NCBI GenBank assembly: GCA_031763025.1
Contig: JASSKH010000012.1
Location: 3,658,001-3,722,000, forward strand
Source of the DNA: Macrocystis pyrifera
Lineage: Eukaryota; Sar; Phaeophyceae; Laminariales; Laminariaceae
DNA length: 64,000 bases
Direction: 5' to 3'
Shown in pieces: positions 47,800-59,962 of this stretch. A program made the position numbers and the translations under genes. How positions within the stretch are numbered: position 1 is the stretch's first letter; every line of letters begins with the position of its first letter. A model generated the notes under the pieces. The model had not been told where the DNA came from, searched no databases, and saw nothing but the letters and a program-made list of their open reading frames with translations.

Positions 47800-48225
47800 T
47801 ATACTCCGTAGGGCTCGTACCAAAGTCAACTACCGGGGGTATTAGCTCCGTAAATACCCACACCGAGCCTTGGCGGAGTGCTCGGTACGGCCGCAATACC
47901 CTACCGAACTTTACCGGAGTGTTCGGTACGGCCGCAACACACCTGCCGAACACTCCGGCAAGGTTCGGTACGACTTCAGTACCGGTACTGTACCCGACAG
48001 GGCGGTAAATCGGTAAGACCTCAAACACCGGGGGTATTTACCCTATCAAGAGTGATTGCGTACGACCGCAATACCCTACCGGACTTTACCTGAGTGTTCG
48101 GTAAGGCTGCAATACCCTACCGAACATGCCGGTAAGGTTCGGTACGAACTCGATACCGGCACCCAACAACAATTCGGTAAGTTCGGTACGACGTCAACAC
48201 CGGTACCCGACACTTCTACTTATCC
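47800..48225 (+). repeat. CCGAACACTCCGG palindromic satellite
   Basis: Units such as accgaactttaccggagtgt and tcggtacggccgcaatacc repeat about eight times, many of them self-complementary. Confidence 0.85.
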
Positions 48226-48574
48226 CCTTGTAGAAAAAAATAAGTCACCCTAGCATATAACAGGTTACTGGTATATATTGCGTACGGAACAACCAGGAGA
48301 TGACACCCGGGGATGGCCCCTAGATGTCCCCGTAGCCGTGAAATATGTCCAGAATTCACATTTTTCAACAAAACGGCGAGGCGTTCCCAAAAAGCGGGGA
48401 CGGAACATGTTGTCCATGTTTTTATCGTATGGGTTGTCCATCACACGTCAACCCCGTTAGTCGTCTGCCACAAAGGCCTAAACTGACTCTCCCTGGGGCA
48501 TCTTTCCTGCCTATAGACTGCGGTCGCAAATCAAACCAGGGACAGCAGCAGCAGCAGCATATACGTGCAAACTA

Positions 48575-48686
48575 TTACGAGGGACCATAGTAAATAGGAC
48601 CAAATATTGTCAGCAAAAATACGAAAATATGGTACCTGGTAGGTTTTTGTGTGCACTGTAGGTCCTATTACTATGGTCCCCCGTAA
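48575..48686 (+). mobile_element. MITE family A, subfamily GACC, with internal TACCTGGTA (48575)
   Basis: 112 bp. At the place of atatataggttttt in siblings it reads atggtacctggtaggttttt. Confidence 0.88.
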
Positions 48687-48726
48687 TGTTGCCGTACGTA
48701 CATACCAGGTACCAGGTATCTGGTGC

Positions 48727-48895
48727 GTAGTTTTTACCCAACAATAGTTTTGTTGAGATGGGGGCTACGAGTTGAGCAATCGCTCGGCACACCCGTCTCG
48801 CCTTACCGGAAATCGTGCAAGGCGAGAAAGGTGTGCCGAGCGGTGCTCAAAATCTCTTAAACCGTAGCCCCCGCCTCGACAAAACTATTGGGTCA
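48727..48895 (+). mobile_element. Hairpin MITE-like element, about 75-bp arms (family H)
   Basis: acccaacaatagttttgttg, agatgggggctacgagttga, gctcggcacacc on the left; ggtgtgccgagcggtgctca, accgtagcccccgcctcgac, aaaactattgggt on the right. It is flanked on both sides by TACCAGGTA repeats. Confidence 0.85.
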
Positions 48896-49063
48896 AAGCT
48901 ACCAGGTACCAACCAGGTAGCAGATATCTGGTACTCCAGAGTTATTGAAGCCTGTCGAGCGACCACAGAACGGAGAGTGCATTGCATTGTTGTGGCGATG
49001 AGTCAATGATAGAACAACAATAAAACAACGAGCAGTGCATCTATTTTCATACCGGTACCCAGG

Positions 49064-49149
49064 TACCACTCTGTCCCGAAATATTACGGGACTTTTTTGT
49101 TTATTAATATTAAATCATAACGCTTACTATATTACGGGACAGATTGGTA
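49064..49149 (+). mobile_element. Family E MITE, intact, TA-flanked (49064)
   Basis: ta|ccactctgtcccgaaatatt on the left, atattacgggacagattgg|ta on the right, about 82 bp between TA dinucleotides. Confidence 0.85.
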
Positions 49150-49884
49150 CGCCAGAACCTGTACAGCATTACGAAAGCACGGCGGGAGCAGCACGCCCCC
49201 ACCCCCCCCCAACAGCCACCAACAGGTTGTGGCTTGCCTGGCCCATACGGCGGTATAGTAGTGTATACGGAACCCAATGTCCACCGATATCTGTTCGTAC
49301 ATCGTAGAATTGTCTCCCTCGCGTCAAAGAGCCCACGGCTCACGGCTGGGGTTCCGAGCGACGATGGAAGCCGGAAGCCTCAAAATTGATTGAAATGGAA
49401 AGTGAAAAATTGACACCAACTTTTTTCTGCCTCAGGTACTCGTATTGCATTCCCTACTTGAAAGATATGCCGGTACATAAGGGAAACAGTATTGGATGTG
49501 TTATTACTATTAAAAGTAGAACGAATAATAGACACGGACATGTGCTGCATGTGGACGCGGGGGTACCTTTCGTACAGCAGTAGTGTATAGAAAGAACGAA
49601 CCCACACCAACCTCACACGCTGAACGAACAGGTGTACCAGTACCTGGTGGTAATCAATCATCAAGAGTTGACGTTGATATTTACACGCAGCAGACAGTAG
49701 CTCCCAAGGGCGATGATATACGATATACCAGGTACCTACCTACTGCTGTTTGTACTCGTAAATGTACGTAGTCAGGCGATTCGAAATTCGAAAAAGCAAC
49801 GCACCCTACCGCTGAGTCGCTAAACCCTGCCGACACGGGTACAAAGTCAGGCGGTTCAGTGTACGGCCGAATATATACTCCCCT

Positions 49885-49889
<5 letters not shown>

Positions 49890-49917
<28 letters not shown>

Positions 49918-49925
49918 GCGGCAGC
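49890..49925 (+). repeat. (GCA)n microsatellite
   Basis: About ten cag/gca units. Surrounding poly-Gln and poly-Ala frames are not supported as genes. Confidence 0.95.
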
Positions 49926-50149
49926 ACGTGCAACAGCAGTCAGCAGAAGCAGCGGCAGCAGTGCAATATACACGAACAGTCTGTAGGGCTCTGGTCCTCT
50001 GTCCTCGAAATGTGCTACGAACCAGTATAATATTATCAATAGCGCACAACACCGCCGTGTCCATGCATCGCACTTTTTTACACCAGCTACGTACGTGCAT
50101 CGTACAGCAGACCAGACAGGCGTTGTCGAGCCGTGCCCTCGGCAACAAA

Positions 50150-50580
50150 CACCGAGTCGCGCCAAGAGACCGTCTCCGGACGGCTAGGCTCTAGCGACGG
50201 CCGATGCCTTCAGCAGGCTCTGTACTCCTACGAGCGAGTGTGAGTACGACTCGGCGGCGTCTACATACTGGTACTGCTCTTACCAACGAAAAGTGTACCA
50301 GGTAACACAACAAGCAAGTCGCAGCAAAGCTGCACTGCGGCTGGCTGTGAGTGCGATGCTACACACACGATAGCCAAAAAGACAGAGTGAACAAAACCTG
50401 CCACATGCAGAGGCGCGCTGCGCTCCACGCTCTTCCATCTCCAACGCCCCGAGAACAATGCTGGGCTGCTTGCCGTGTGTACTTGATCAATTTCGAGAGT
50501 GGTCTGCTGCTGCTGTTCGGTTCGGACGATCGAAGCAGAATCCAACGCCATCCCAGCATCCGCGAAGAACTTTTTCGCTA
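50150..50580. other. Gene-free stretch, nothing recognised
   Basis: A TACCAGGTA at 50296. No repeat family or coding block identified. Confidence 0.4.
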
Positions 50581-50582
50581 AC

Positions 50583-50669
50583 ATACCGATCTGTCCGCCA
50601 ATATAAGGAGTATTTAATATTTATATGAATAACCAAACGGTCTTTACATTTACGGACAAATTGGTAAGC
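50583..50669 (+). mobile_element. Family E MITE (50583)
   Basis: ta|ccgatctgtccgccaatat on the left, ctttacatttacggacaaattgg|ta on the right (given in parts), AT-rich centre. Confidence 0.8.
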
Positions 50670-52735
50670 CTTTGGGCGGCAATTTCGTAAATTACACACT
50701 GACTTTTACCGAACACGATATATCGATATATTCAACGGCGGGGTGTGACTTGCGGTTTTGGTCGCCGTCTCCCCCTTGAAGGCCATGCCTCGTACTCGTC
50801 GAGGAGAGAGGCAGGAAAAACTTACCTAGCGTACGGGCCATGGGTGTCTCGGCGGCTAAGGGCTGGCTCCTTCTCCATCGTAGCTGAGCGCACAGGACCT
50901 CCGCCTGGTGTAATTGGTGAGAGGAATTGGAGCGAGATGACATTTGGCATTTTGATTTTTGACCATTTTCTTGCACACAGTTGGTGATTGGCCTGCCAGT
51001 TTGAATTACGTATTTTCATTGGTTGGGAGTTCGTGGAGATCTACAGCATCCTTCATATTCGAAAAATGAAACGATTTTTTATTTTATTTGTTATTTTCAA
51101 ACGTTTCGACTACTGTTTTTGGGTTTGGGGGATTTGAACTCGGAAAAACGAACTTGATCGACCACGGCTGTAGCTGTGAGATTCTGTGGGTGGTCGTGTT
51201 TGGCTCATGGCAACCGCAGCTCCACCCCAATAATCGTTGGGGGGCGAGGGTACTCTCGCATACTGCATGTACCGCAGAACTTAAAATATCGAAATCTCCT
51301 AATCTCGATTCTCCAAATCTCCAAAATCTCCGTCGAAACGGAGTTCCAATCGATGCGCTAGTTTTTTTCTGTGGGATTGAAACCGCCAATTACTCTCGAG
51401 ATCGCGAGCAGCCGCCGCACTCGAGCTCTCGACATACTCTTCACCTCAGAAATACCCGCTCGCAACTTACAACGCTGGAATCAAACGTAAACCAAGGAGC
51501 GAGGGGCAGGCCTTCGATTATCACGTCAGTTCGTGCCTCCCGTGTCCGAACTGGATCCGGAGACATCTTATTTGTCTATCGGAAAACGGTTGGAGGCGGC
51601 GGCGAAAACTGACATCCAGCCTGCATCGAGCAGCTCTCGCTCGGGCTGCGCAATCGTCTAGGAACTGCAGCGGGCGCCTACTCACTACGGGCCGCCACGC
51701 TGCTTGGGCTAGGAGAGGTGGTATACTGGAAGTGCTGCAGCTGTTAAGGAAACCCAGCGAGGACTATTGCCATGTCTCGCCCCGGAAAGGACACGTGTGG
51801 GCCGATGAGCCGGTGGGTGTGCGTGATGGATTGATGTGTCGATCATACAACGAGTACTCACAGCGACCCGTTCGGTGAGCCTCGGAAGCGCTCTCGGCGC
51901 GTTGCACGGCCCAGAGCTCTGACATCCTGCGAGCATCTGCACCCGTGTGCGACTTGTGAGTGTCATCATAATAAACCTTACCACAGGTATCTGTACGTCC
52001 TCGAACTCGGTACGGGTACCAGTCGTGGGTACGTAGCGGTCGCAAGACCTAATCAGCGTGATATCTTCACTGCTTGTGCAGCAGATCGGGCGAGGTGCCA
52101 CCATCGTAATCAAACATCAAGTATGGCAGATATACCAGATAGATGCGATTACCAGCGTAACGTATCCCAGGCATTGCCCCACAGACCAAACGCTAGAGTC
52201 ATCGCCCCCTGCCTGGACGAAAGGGCAACATGCTCTTTCGTTTGTGCGGGTTCGTGTCGGACCTGTGTGCTTACTGTAATATTATTAATAGTACGAGTAC
52301 AACTTCATTTTTTTTTTTATAAATTTTGAAATACGTCGCAGTGAGCTGTGAGTTCGACTGATACTCAACTTTGCAAGCTGCGTAATACGCCTCGTCTATA
52401 TTCCATTTTTACATTTGCAGCAGCGCAGTATACATGTAAACAGAAAGAAAACCTGAGAGATTTAAAAATTGCGCAAAAAACACATTGAAATTACGGGGGA
52501 AAAGCTCTCCGATACGAAAAGAACGACCCTAATAAGTACTCTATGTGGGTTTTGGTACATACCGAAGATTGCCATGATCCAGACAACTAGGGGTGTATTT
52601 GTTCCCCAATTTTTACCTGAACCTCTCCTCTCCTTTCCTCCCCTCTCTTTTTCACCTACATATATTTTGTACCATGTTCTGATTGTGCGGATGTGTGGAG
52701 ATCTTGAAGTACGAGCACTACAGGTGTAGTAGTTA
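50670..52735. other. Gene-free stretch of about 2 kb
   Basis: Sequence complexity is higher than elsewhere, and short open frames of up to 174 codons occur (for example at 51088-51612). None shows a recognised domain or convincing splice pattern. The gagattctccaaatctccaa-type words near 51280-51330 are weakly repetitive. Confidence 0.35.
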
Positions 52736-52845
52736 TTACGTTGGGGAACATGGTTAATAGGACCAAATTTTGTTGGTAAAAATAGGGAAATGTATAGATT
52801 TTTGAGTGTACTGCAGGTCCTATTTAATACGGCCCCCCCTAGTAA
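52736..52845 (+). mobile_element. MITE family A, diverged (52736)
   Basis: ttacgttggggaacatggtt on the left, tacggccccccctagtaa on the right. Confidence 0.8.
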
Positions 52846-53667
52846 TACTCCGTAACCCCTTTGCGGCTTCAGAGGGAAGCTTACCGGGGGAAAAAACGTC
52901 GACTATAGCGTCGCCTATACGTACAGGAAGTACAGCCCGGACTGCCGGGGGGGGAGGGGTGCGTGTGTCCCCGTACTGCAACATGAGGAGCTGGATAAGA
53001 CGCACGTGCATCATGATGCTACTTTTCAATGCCGCACACTCTTCCTATATACGGCGCTTGATAAGAGCGCACTTACTTGTAGTATTTCAGGTCGCTATAC
53101 CTTGTACTTACTGCTGTTAGTAGCCTTACCCGTCCTTTTGTAGAATCGTGTTGTTGACCCTCGTGCTACTATACAAAAGTACGTACCACCCATGATCTAC
53201 ACTATTTCCTTCACGAAGTATTGTGATACACTCCGTACTCGTAGCACGCGCGATCGAAGTATCACACACGCAGATCGCAAGTATGTTGGGTTTCGACGAT
53301 TTTCTCCATCTCACAGCCGACGTTTTTTTTTTTGTCTGTAGTGAAATGATAGCACTGACTTCGAGCAACTATACTGTACGTGTGAAAGACGAAAAGCGAG
53401 TCGCGTTATGCTCTGGCTCCAACTATTGAAGTTAAGAGATCGGTTTTGCGGTTGTTGGCGGTTATCTGGAGAACAAATCTGCGACTTCATGGCACCAGCA
53501 AGCGCGACCACTCGACAGCATGCCGTTGACCGACTGGCTTAGATAATTACCAGCATGAAATACGAAACAAATTTGCAATCCAGATTCGATCCATCGTGAT
53601 TGGTCACGAGTTGCGCCCTGGTAGTGCAGCGGTGTCCTCGTAGCTTCTGCACTCATAGGTATTCGTA

Positions 53668-53774
53668 TTACGGGGGGGGCCACAGTAAATAGGATCTACG
53701 GTACACACAAAACCAATTTCATTTACCTATTTTTACTGACAATGTTTGGTCCTATTTACTATGGCCCCCCGTAA
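53668..53774 (+). mobile_element. MITE family A, subfamily GACC-like (53668)
   Basis: ttacggggggggccacagta / tttactatggccccccgtaa, 107 bp, TA-flanked. Confidence 0.9.
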
Positions 53775-53927
53775 TAGTGGCTACCCATAAGTTCACGCCT
53801 TTCGTGAAGTTGCTGCATCTGACGTGCAACAGATGCGAAAGGTAAGGAGGGCGGGTTGAAGGGGGATGGCTATCACGCCGTGACTCCGGATGCTAGCATT
53901 AAATATATAGTAATACGTAGTATAATA

Positions 53928-54032
53928 TTACGGAGGACCATAGTAAATAGCACCTACGGTACACACAAAAACCTTTATGTTTCCCTATTTTCACTAACAA
54001 TATTTGGTCCCATTTACTGTGGTCCCCCGTAA
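53928..54032 (+). mobile_element. MITE family A, subfamily GACC, 105 bp (53928)
   Basis: ttacggaggaccatagtaaa / tactgtggtcccccgtaa. The second copy within 300 bp. Confidence 0.9.
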
Positions 54033-55200
54033 TAGTTTTCGTACACAGGTGGCCGGGACCCCACTGTAGGCGTGAGAGACATCCTTGTGGAGCCATCGAA
54101 CAATGTAGCAAAGCCCACGAAGTGTCGACAACGTCTCAAACCGGCATGCCTAATGGTGTGCCACAGTGTTCAATGTCTCCACAGGCATTTTTGTTACACC
54201 CGCATTATGCAGGGGGGGGGAGGTCCCGGCCACCTGTGTAGGAAGGTCAAGATCAGGACAAGTAAACAAGCAAAGACGCTACAGTACGTACGTGGGAAAG
54301 CGGTTGTTCTGAGCGTGTCAAGGCCTCTTTGGATCTTAGCACACTAGTTTTAGAGAAGAGAGGGAGGCGGTCAGTCAACGGGTCAAACTACCGCCTTTTA
54401 CGATACGAAGCGTTTGTAAACATTGGACGATATTCAGTTAACCGAATCTAACCCTTCTACGTACAAGGACGATATTCAGTTTGTTTTGCCTGGATTATCT
54501 GCTTGCTTGAGGGGTTCGTCCGTGGACTGTGCTATATATACACGTGGCCTACTCTGATTCTTGAACAAATTCGTCAGAATGACAGTTTGGATGGATCAGC
54601 TCGGTAGAGACATAGACAGTATCGACACGCGTGATATCCAAGAAACTAAAGTATTTCGACGCACGGGTATATCTTACAGCTACCAGGCGTGGAACTCTAC
54701 GATCAAAGGAAGCGAAGGGCAACACGACTGCCATTGCTACGCATGGGCATGTGTGTCAGAGACAAGTGCATGCGTATCTTCGCTACTCGCTTGATTCCTG
54801 CCGGGAACCAACAAACCTCACGTACACACGCTGCATGCACGATGGTGCGGAAGAGCTACAGGGGGGGAACGTACGAAAAACAAAAAGTAATTTCCCATAG
54901 CAGTAGAGATTAACTGTACCTAGACTCGTAAAAACACAGCAAGAGATAATACCTTATCCGCTGGTGCATTTTTTTCTGTTTCGCTGCTTGCTTGATTCCT
55001 GCTCGGACTTAAATCTCAGCGTACACACCACATCATGGTGCAATACCACTCGAATGTCCTGCCTGTTTCTATCCTTGCTCTGCTCGCTTGATCCAGCTCA
55101 GAACAAGTCGCACGCACACACTCGGCGCTGGTGCAATATACTAGTGTCCTACAAAAATCCGAGATAAGAGGTTGAGCAGGAGTAGGTACAAAAGGGAGTT
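54033..55200. other. Gene-free stretch before phosphatase copy 2
   Basis: Two related segments with gcttgattcctgc and cgtacacac plus gcatgcacgatggtgc/atcatggtgcaatacc near 54790-54850 and 54985-55140 suggest an old tandem duplication of about 190 bp. No exon is recognised; the first exon of copy 2 may lie here. Confidence 0.4.
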
Positions 55201-55325
55201 AGATTTCGTGCGTTGGTTTCCTTTTCGTTTCGGTTTCCCTTGGGTTTCTTAGTTCGGGGAATGTTCATGAGTAATCAGCGTTGACGCTCATGTTGCTTGC
55301 GCATTGTCGGATGGAAAAAACGGAA
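55200..55325 (+). repeat. Intronic repeat family F (55200)
   Basis: cggggaatgttcatgagtaa and tcagcgttgacgctcatgtt, then tgtcggatgg. Confidence 0.75.
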
Positions 55326-55381
55326 TACTAACAACAATAACCGAACGTGCTGCCTGTTTTCTTCTACCACACACATCGCAG

Positions 55382-55544
55382 GAGACCATCCGACTTGACG
55401 CGGCTTGGCAGCGTTAGAAACTTCGGCGGTGACCGCGAGCGCGTTGAATCGCTGGTCGCGCTGATATCGGAGAGAGACGCGGCGATATCGGCTCTCGAGT
55501 TTGAGGTCCAGCGCCTCACCAGTGAAGTCCAGAACCAGACAAAG
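55382..55544 (+). CDS. Phosphatase copy 2: coiled-coil exon
   Basis: Acceptor CACATCGCAG, donor ACAAAG|GTGTGG. It reads [54 protein letters not shown]. The stretch [16 protein letters not shown] equals [10 protein letters not shown] plus FEVQRL of copy 1, where an intron separates them. Confidence 0.88.
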
Positions 55545-58500
55545 GTGTGGGGGCCGCCTACGCAAGGCATGTATAGACAATATATTTGTTAGGATAAAAG
55601 TAGGGGAAAATGAAGTATTGTGTGGTCAGCGCGTGGTTCCAGTAACATGAGAAGGGTTACACGGATTCTCCCAGTATGCTTCATACTCCGAGTATACTTG
55701 GAGTACCGAGTACATTTCGTACTCCGAGTACCGAGAGTATTACAGTAGTAGCGGCCTAAATAACTGCGAGTACTGGGAGCATGAACAGCACTGAAGACCC
55801 AAATGCTGCGAGTGCTGGGAGCATGAGCAGTACAGAACACCAAGCAGTACCCGCAGTACGAACATCCGAAATACGGGGAGTACTCAGAGTATCAAGAGAG
55901 TATTAAACCCGTCACTAGTACTCGCAGTATATACTCCCGAAATTTTGCCAGTACTTAAAGTACTCCAGTTGCTCTCCCCGAAAGTGGTTTTCTCCAACTT
56001 CCACTCGTGGTACCACCCGTGAATAATTTCTGCTATAAAATGGGGGTTGAATTATCGAAACGGTGCAAAGACGATCGAAATATACTTCGTATACTGCCCG
56101 TATACTGCGAATGTTGGGAGTATGTTGGTATTCCGAGTACTCCGAATACTCGCAGTGCCAACGGCCAAAATACTGGCAGTACTTGGCGGTACCCGCAGTA
56201 CAGAACCCTGAAACACGTGAAGTACAGGTGTATTCCACAGCATGGAGCCCCGAAATACTGCGAGCATGGCAGCATCCGCAGTACATAATCTCGAAACACT
56301 GCCTGTACTCGCAGTATCCCGCAGTACATAAAGCGCAAAAATACTGCGACTACCTGTGAGTGCGTTCTCTCGGAAATACTTTTACTTTCTACTCCCAGGT
56401 TCTGGGAGCATCTGTGAAGGGTGGTTCCAAGAAACGACATAAACCTATTCGTAGCCCTAGCTCTAGCCCTAACCCCAATCCGTGGTCGACTATCGAGGGA
56501 AGAACTGGTGCGGTGGAGGATGTGCACCTATTTCTTCCCATTTTCTACCACACTTCAACACCTGCAGTAACCCTAGCTCTAGCCCTAACCCCAATCCGTG
56601 GTCGACTATCGAGGGAAGAACTGGTGCGGTGGAGGATGTGCACCTATTTCTTCCCATTTTCTACCACACTTCAACACCTGCAGTAACCCTGATAACAAAA
56701 GGAAAAGTTCAATCCGATGGACAAATCCGATGGCCTTACAAGTATCATAGTAACACAAATTAGTGGGATTCCGGCGATAAGGCATACCTGGTATATCTTA
56801 CAGGGCAGTTCCTCGATTGAGGAGCCTCGTCAGTCTCAGTGACACTTTGGCCGGAAAGTGCTACTACGTACCCCTCACGAAAAACTGGAACTAGTGCCAG
56901 TGCTTGGTGATGGAAAATGCCTAAAATAGACGGCTTGACGGGTTCGCAGTGACCGGCACTCTACTGGTGGCATCGTCTGATCGATGCCTTTCATTCCAGC
57001 CATCCAATACCACTACTACACTACTCTGGGTGTGAATATAAGGATCGCTTGGTCTTCATATGAAAGTCTAAACGGTCTTTGTATTTACGTCCAGAGGTAT
57101 ATACGGAAGATACAACGACCGTTGGGATAAGAATGTTACTAGCGCTCAAACCGTTTCTTATATTTTCCAGACAGGGTGGTATAGTTCGGTCGGAAAACTG
57201 TCGGAGTTATGCCCCGTTGCTTGCCAGCAGCCACTTTCAAAGTCGGTAGGATACTTGTTCACCGACGTAACCCGATCATCTCAACGGTCACCAGCCGCGC
57301 AGGTGGTGAAGCGCGAGCATCCCTTAGAGACGTTGAAATACACCAAATGGACCATAAAGGGGGTCAGTAATACCCAAAAGGTCCTGGAATTTTCCGGACA
57401 GAGTAGTTTATGGTCTTTTTGAGAAACCTGAATATAGTTTTTTGCCCAGTTCTTGCTAGCAACCTCCTTTCGAAGCACCATCTTCATTCACCAACGCACC
57501 CTAACACCTCAACGGTTATTAACCGCGCAGGTCGTGAAGCGTGAACATCCCTTAGAGCCGTTGATACATCTGGTGGACGAAAAAGGGGTCGGCGGCCAAG
57601 GAGTTCATATGGGCAGGAAGGCCAGCGTTGCGACGGCTACGGCCCTGCGCGGATTGGGTCCGGTGAAGAAGGGCGATGACACGGCGCAAAAGATGCTGTC
57701 CATGTTCAAGAACCCCAAGAGTCACGCGGACTACCTCACGTCTCATAGGTGCGCGGCATACCGTGAAGAGCATTGAATTCGCACAGGTTATCGACACAAC
57801 GAGCGCCGAAAATCGACTGTGCGAACTCAAGCGTTCTTTCGGTATCTACGAGTATTCTCTCTCAAGTTTTTGTCAACGGTGTAAGGTGGTGCAGGGCACG
57901 GGACACAAGAGTGATCCCTCGGCAGGTTTCGCCCATTGAGCAGGCTGTCGTTGTCACTCACGAGTGTCGATTGCTTTAGAAACCGCCTCCCAAGTGATAC
58001 AAAATACGATCTCAACACCTGCACCCAGGTAATTGCCGACCTTTCCAGGCAATTCAAGGCGATACCGCAACAATGGCCCATCGTTGCCTGGTTTGGAATA
58101 TAGTTGACCGTATTCTTATCCCTCTTCGTACGCACATCACGTGAGTAGCAACGAGGACCTGTCCAATAGGAATACCTGCCAGGGGATACCATGTGGTTCC
58201 CATGTGGTTCCAATATCATAGCAGTCGCCAATTTTCAACATCATCCGTGTCTTTTCTTGTATTTCGCACGGGGTGTATATGGCGATACCGTGCGCGACAC
58301 CAACTTGACCCCTGCCTCTGCAATTTGTTGATCTGCACTAAATCCAAGTAGTTTTTCAGCCTTTTTGGGGAAGTCATGGAGGGGTATGGTATGCACGATG
58401 CACCTCGTATCATTTCGTTTTCACAGAAACAAGAGCGCTTGGACTCCGACTTCCTCAGACATCCGGTGTATTGCATTTCCTCAGGTTTGCTAAAGACCTG

Positions 58501-59930
58501 ATGCGGTTGTGCAGGGGGGTTTCCCACCTCTACGAGGCGGAGCCGCGCTGCGTTTTTTTTGCAGTCTCCCGTGTACGTCTTCGGTGACATCCACGGCAAC
58601 TTAGAGGTACGGACGTTCCAGCGCTAATTGTTGTATTTCGCCCACTTGGGGCTTGATTATAGTACGGGGGATCATAGTAAATAGGACCAAACATTGTTAG
58701 TACAAAGAAGTAAATATAAAGGTTTTTGTGTGTACCGTAGGTCCTATTTAATATGGTCCCACGCAATAGTATTCACAACCAAATATGGTGTGTAAACATA
58801 GGGGAGTACACGTTTTTTCGGTCTATCGTGTGTTTTGAGTCTGAATACTATCCCCCCCACACATTATATACCTGGTATATATAGGTTGGGTTGGCGTCGG
58901 TTGGCGACGATGCTGTAAAACACGCCTCTCATTGCGTGAGCTAGACAGTTAGGTCACCGTTTTTTTTTATGTTTTGGCGGTTACCGCGGCTGGCGGTCAG
59001 TTAGATCACTTTTTGTGCGGGGAAAAACAAGGGGGGTGATCGTATCACGTAGTGCGTATATGGTAAGGCACCCTCGAGGCAGTTACAAAGTAAACTCATT
59101 GCTGTCTCTGAAAGTGGCTACACCAGAAATTTAATCGATTTATTGACGCTGTCATCCATTTTCAAGAACATTCGCGTCAAAAGCGGTTTTTAGTAGGATG
59201 CAGCTTGCCCTTCATGCGACTCGCCCAACACCTCACGGCGCTTCGCGCTTGACGCAAGCAATGCCTGCCTGGTCGGTGAAAACCTGACGTGCTCCGTCCC
59301 GGCATTGTAGGGACGCGAGGGTCTATGGTCATACGACCACGGCCATGCGTGATAATGAGTACACCCCGCCCCGTAAATAGCACGGTGACTTAGAACACGA
59401 GAAAATGCGGCCTTATCAGCTGTCTAAGAAGAACGTGCGTGCATCTACACAAGGGTCTTCATGCTTCGTGCGTGTTGTACATCATAACGCCTATCCCACC
59501 GCCACCGCCACCGCCACCACCACCACCACCACCACCACCACCCCCCACTACCACCACTTTTACCAGCACCAAGACCAACACCACTAACACCAACACCAAC
59601 ACTATCAACAACAACACTAACGACAACAGCACCAACACCACCACCACCGCCAACAGCAACTACAAGAACAACACGGACAGCACAGCCAACACCGCTACCA
59701 GTACCACTTAAGGTTGCGTTTCGACCATAACATATCGCCTGCCCCGGGGTAACGGCCGATGAAGCCGTGATCGGCCCTTTGTTATTGCAGACAATTTATC
59801 CCTCTGAGGTCGTACAACGGGCGTTTGGCCTCTTTCGAACCTTGCACTCCTGCTCTCGGAACAAGCCAAGAAACAAGTGCGATTGACACAATATAAGCCT
59901 GCCCATTGCTCGGACGGAAAACGTAATATC

Positions 59931-59962
<32 letters not shown>

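Noticed and set aside
51088-51612. 174-codon open frame as a gene
   Set aside because: No domain, no convincing composition shift and no splice support. It is kept only as a note in the gene-free stretch.
56452-56600. Telomere-like CCCTAA array
   Set aside because: Only ccctaacccc and ccctagctctag words occur, within a 116-bp duplicated unit, not a tandem hexamer or heptamer array.
58560-58572. Phosphatase copy 2 GDIHG exon starting at the ttttttttgcag acceptor
   Set aside because: The preceding [11 protein letters not shown] ... YEAEPRCVF block is clearly homologous to copy 1 and in phase with the exon before, so a one-base frameshift in T8 is the simpler reading.
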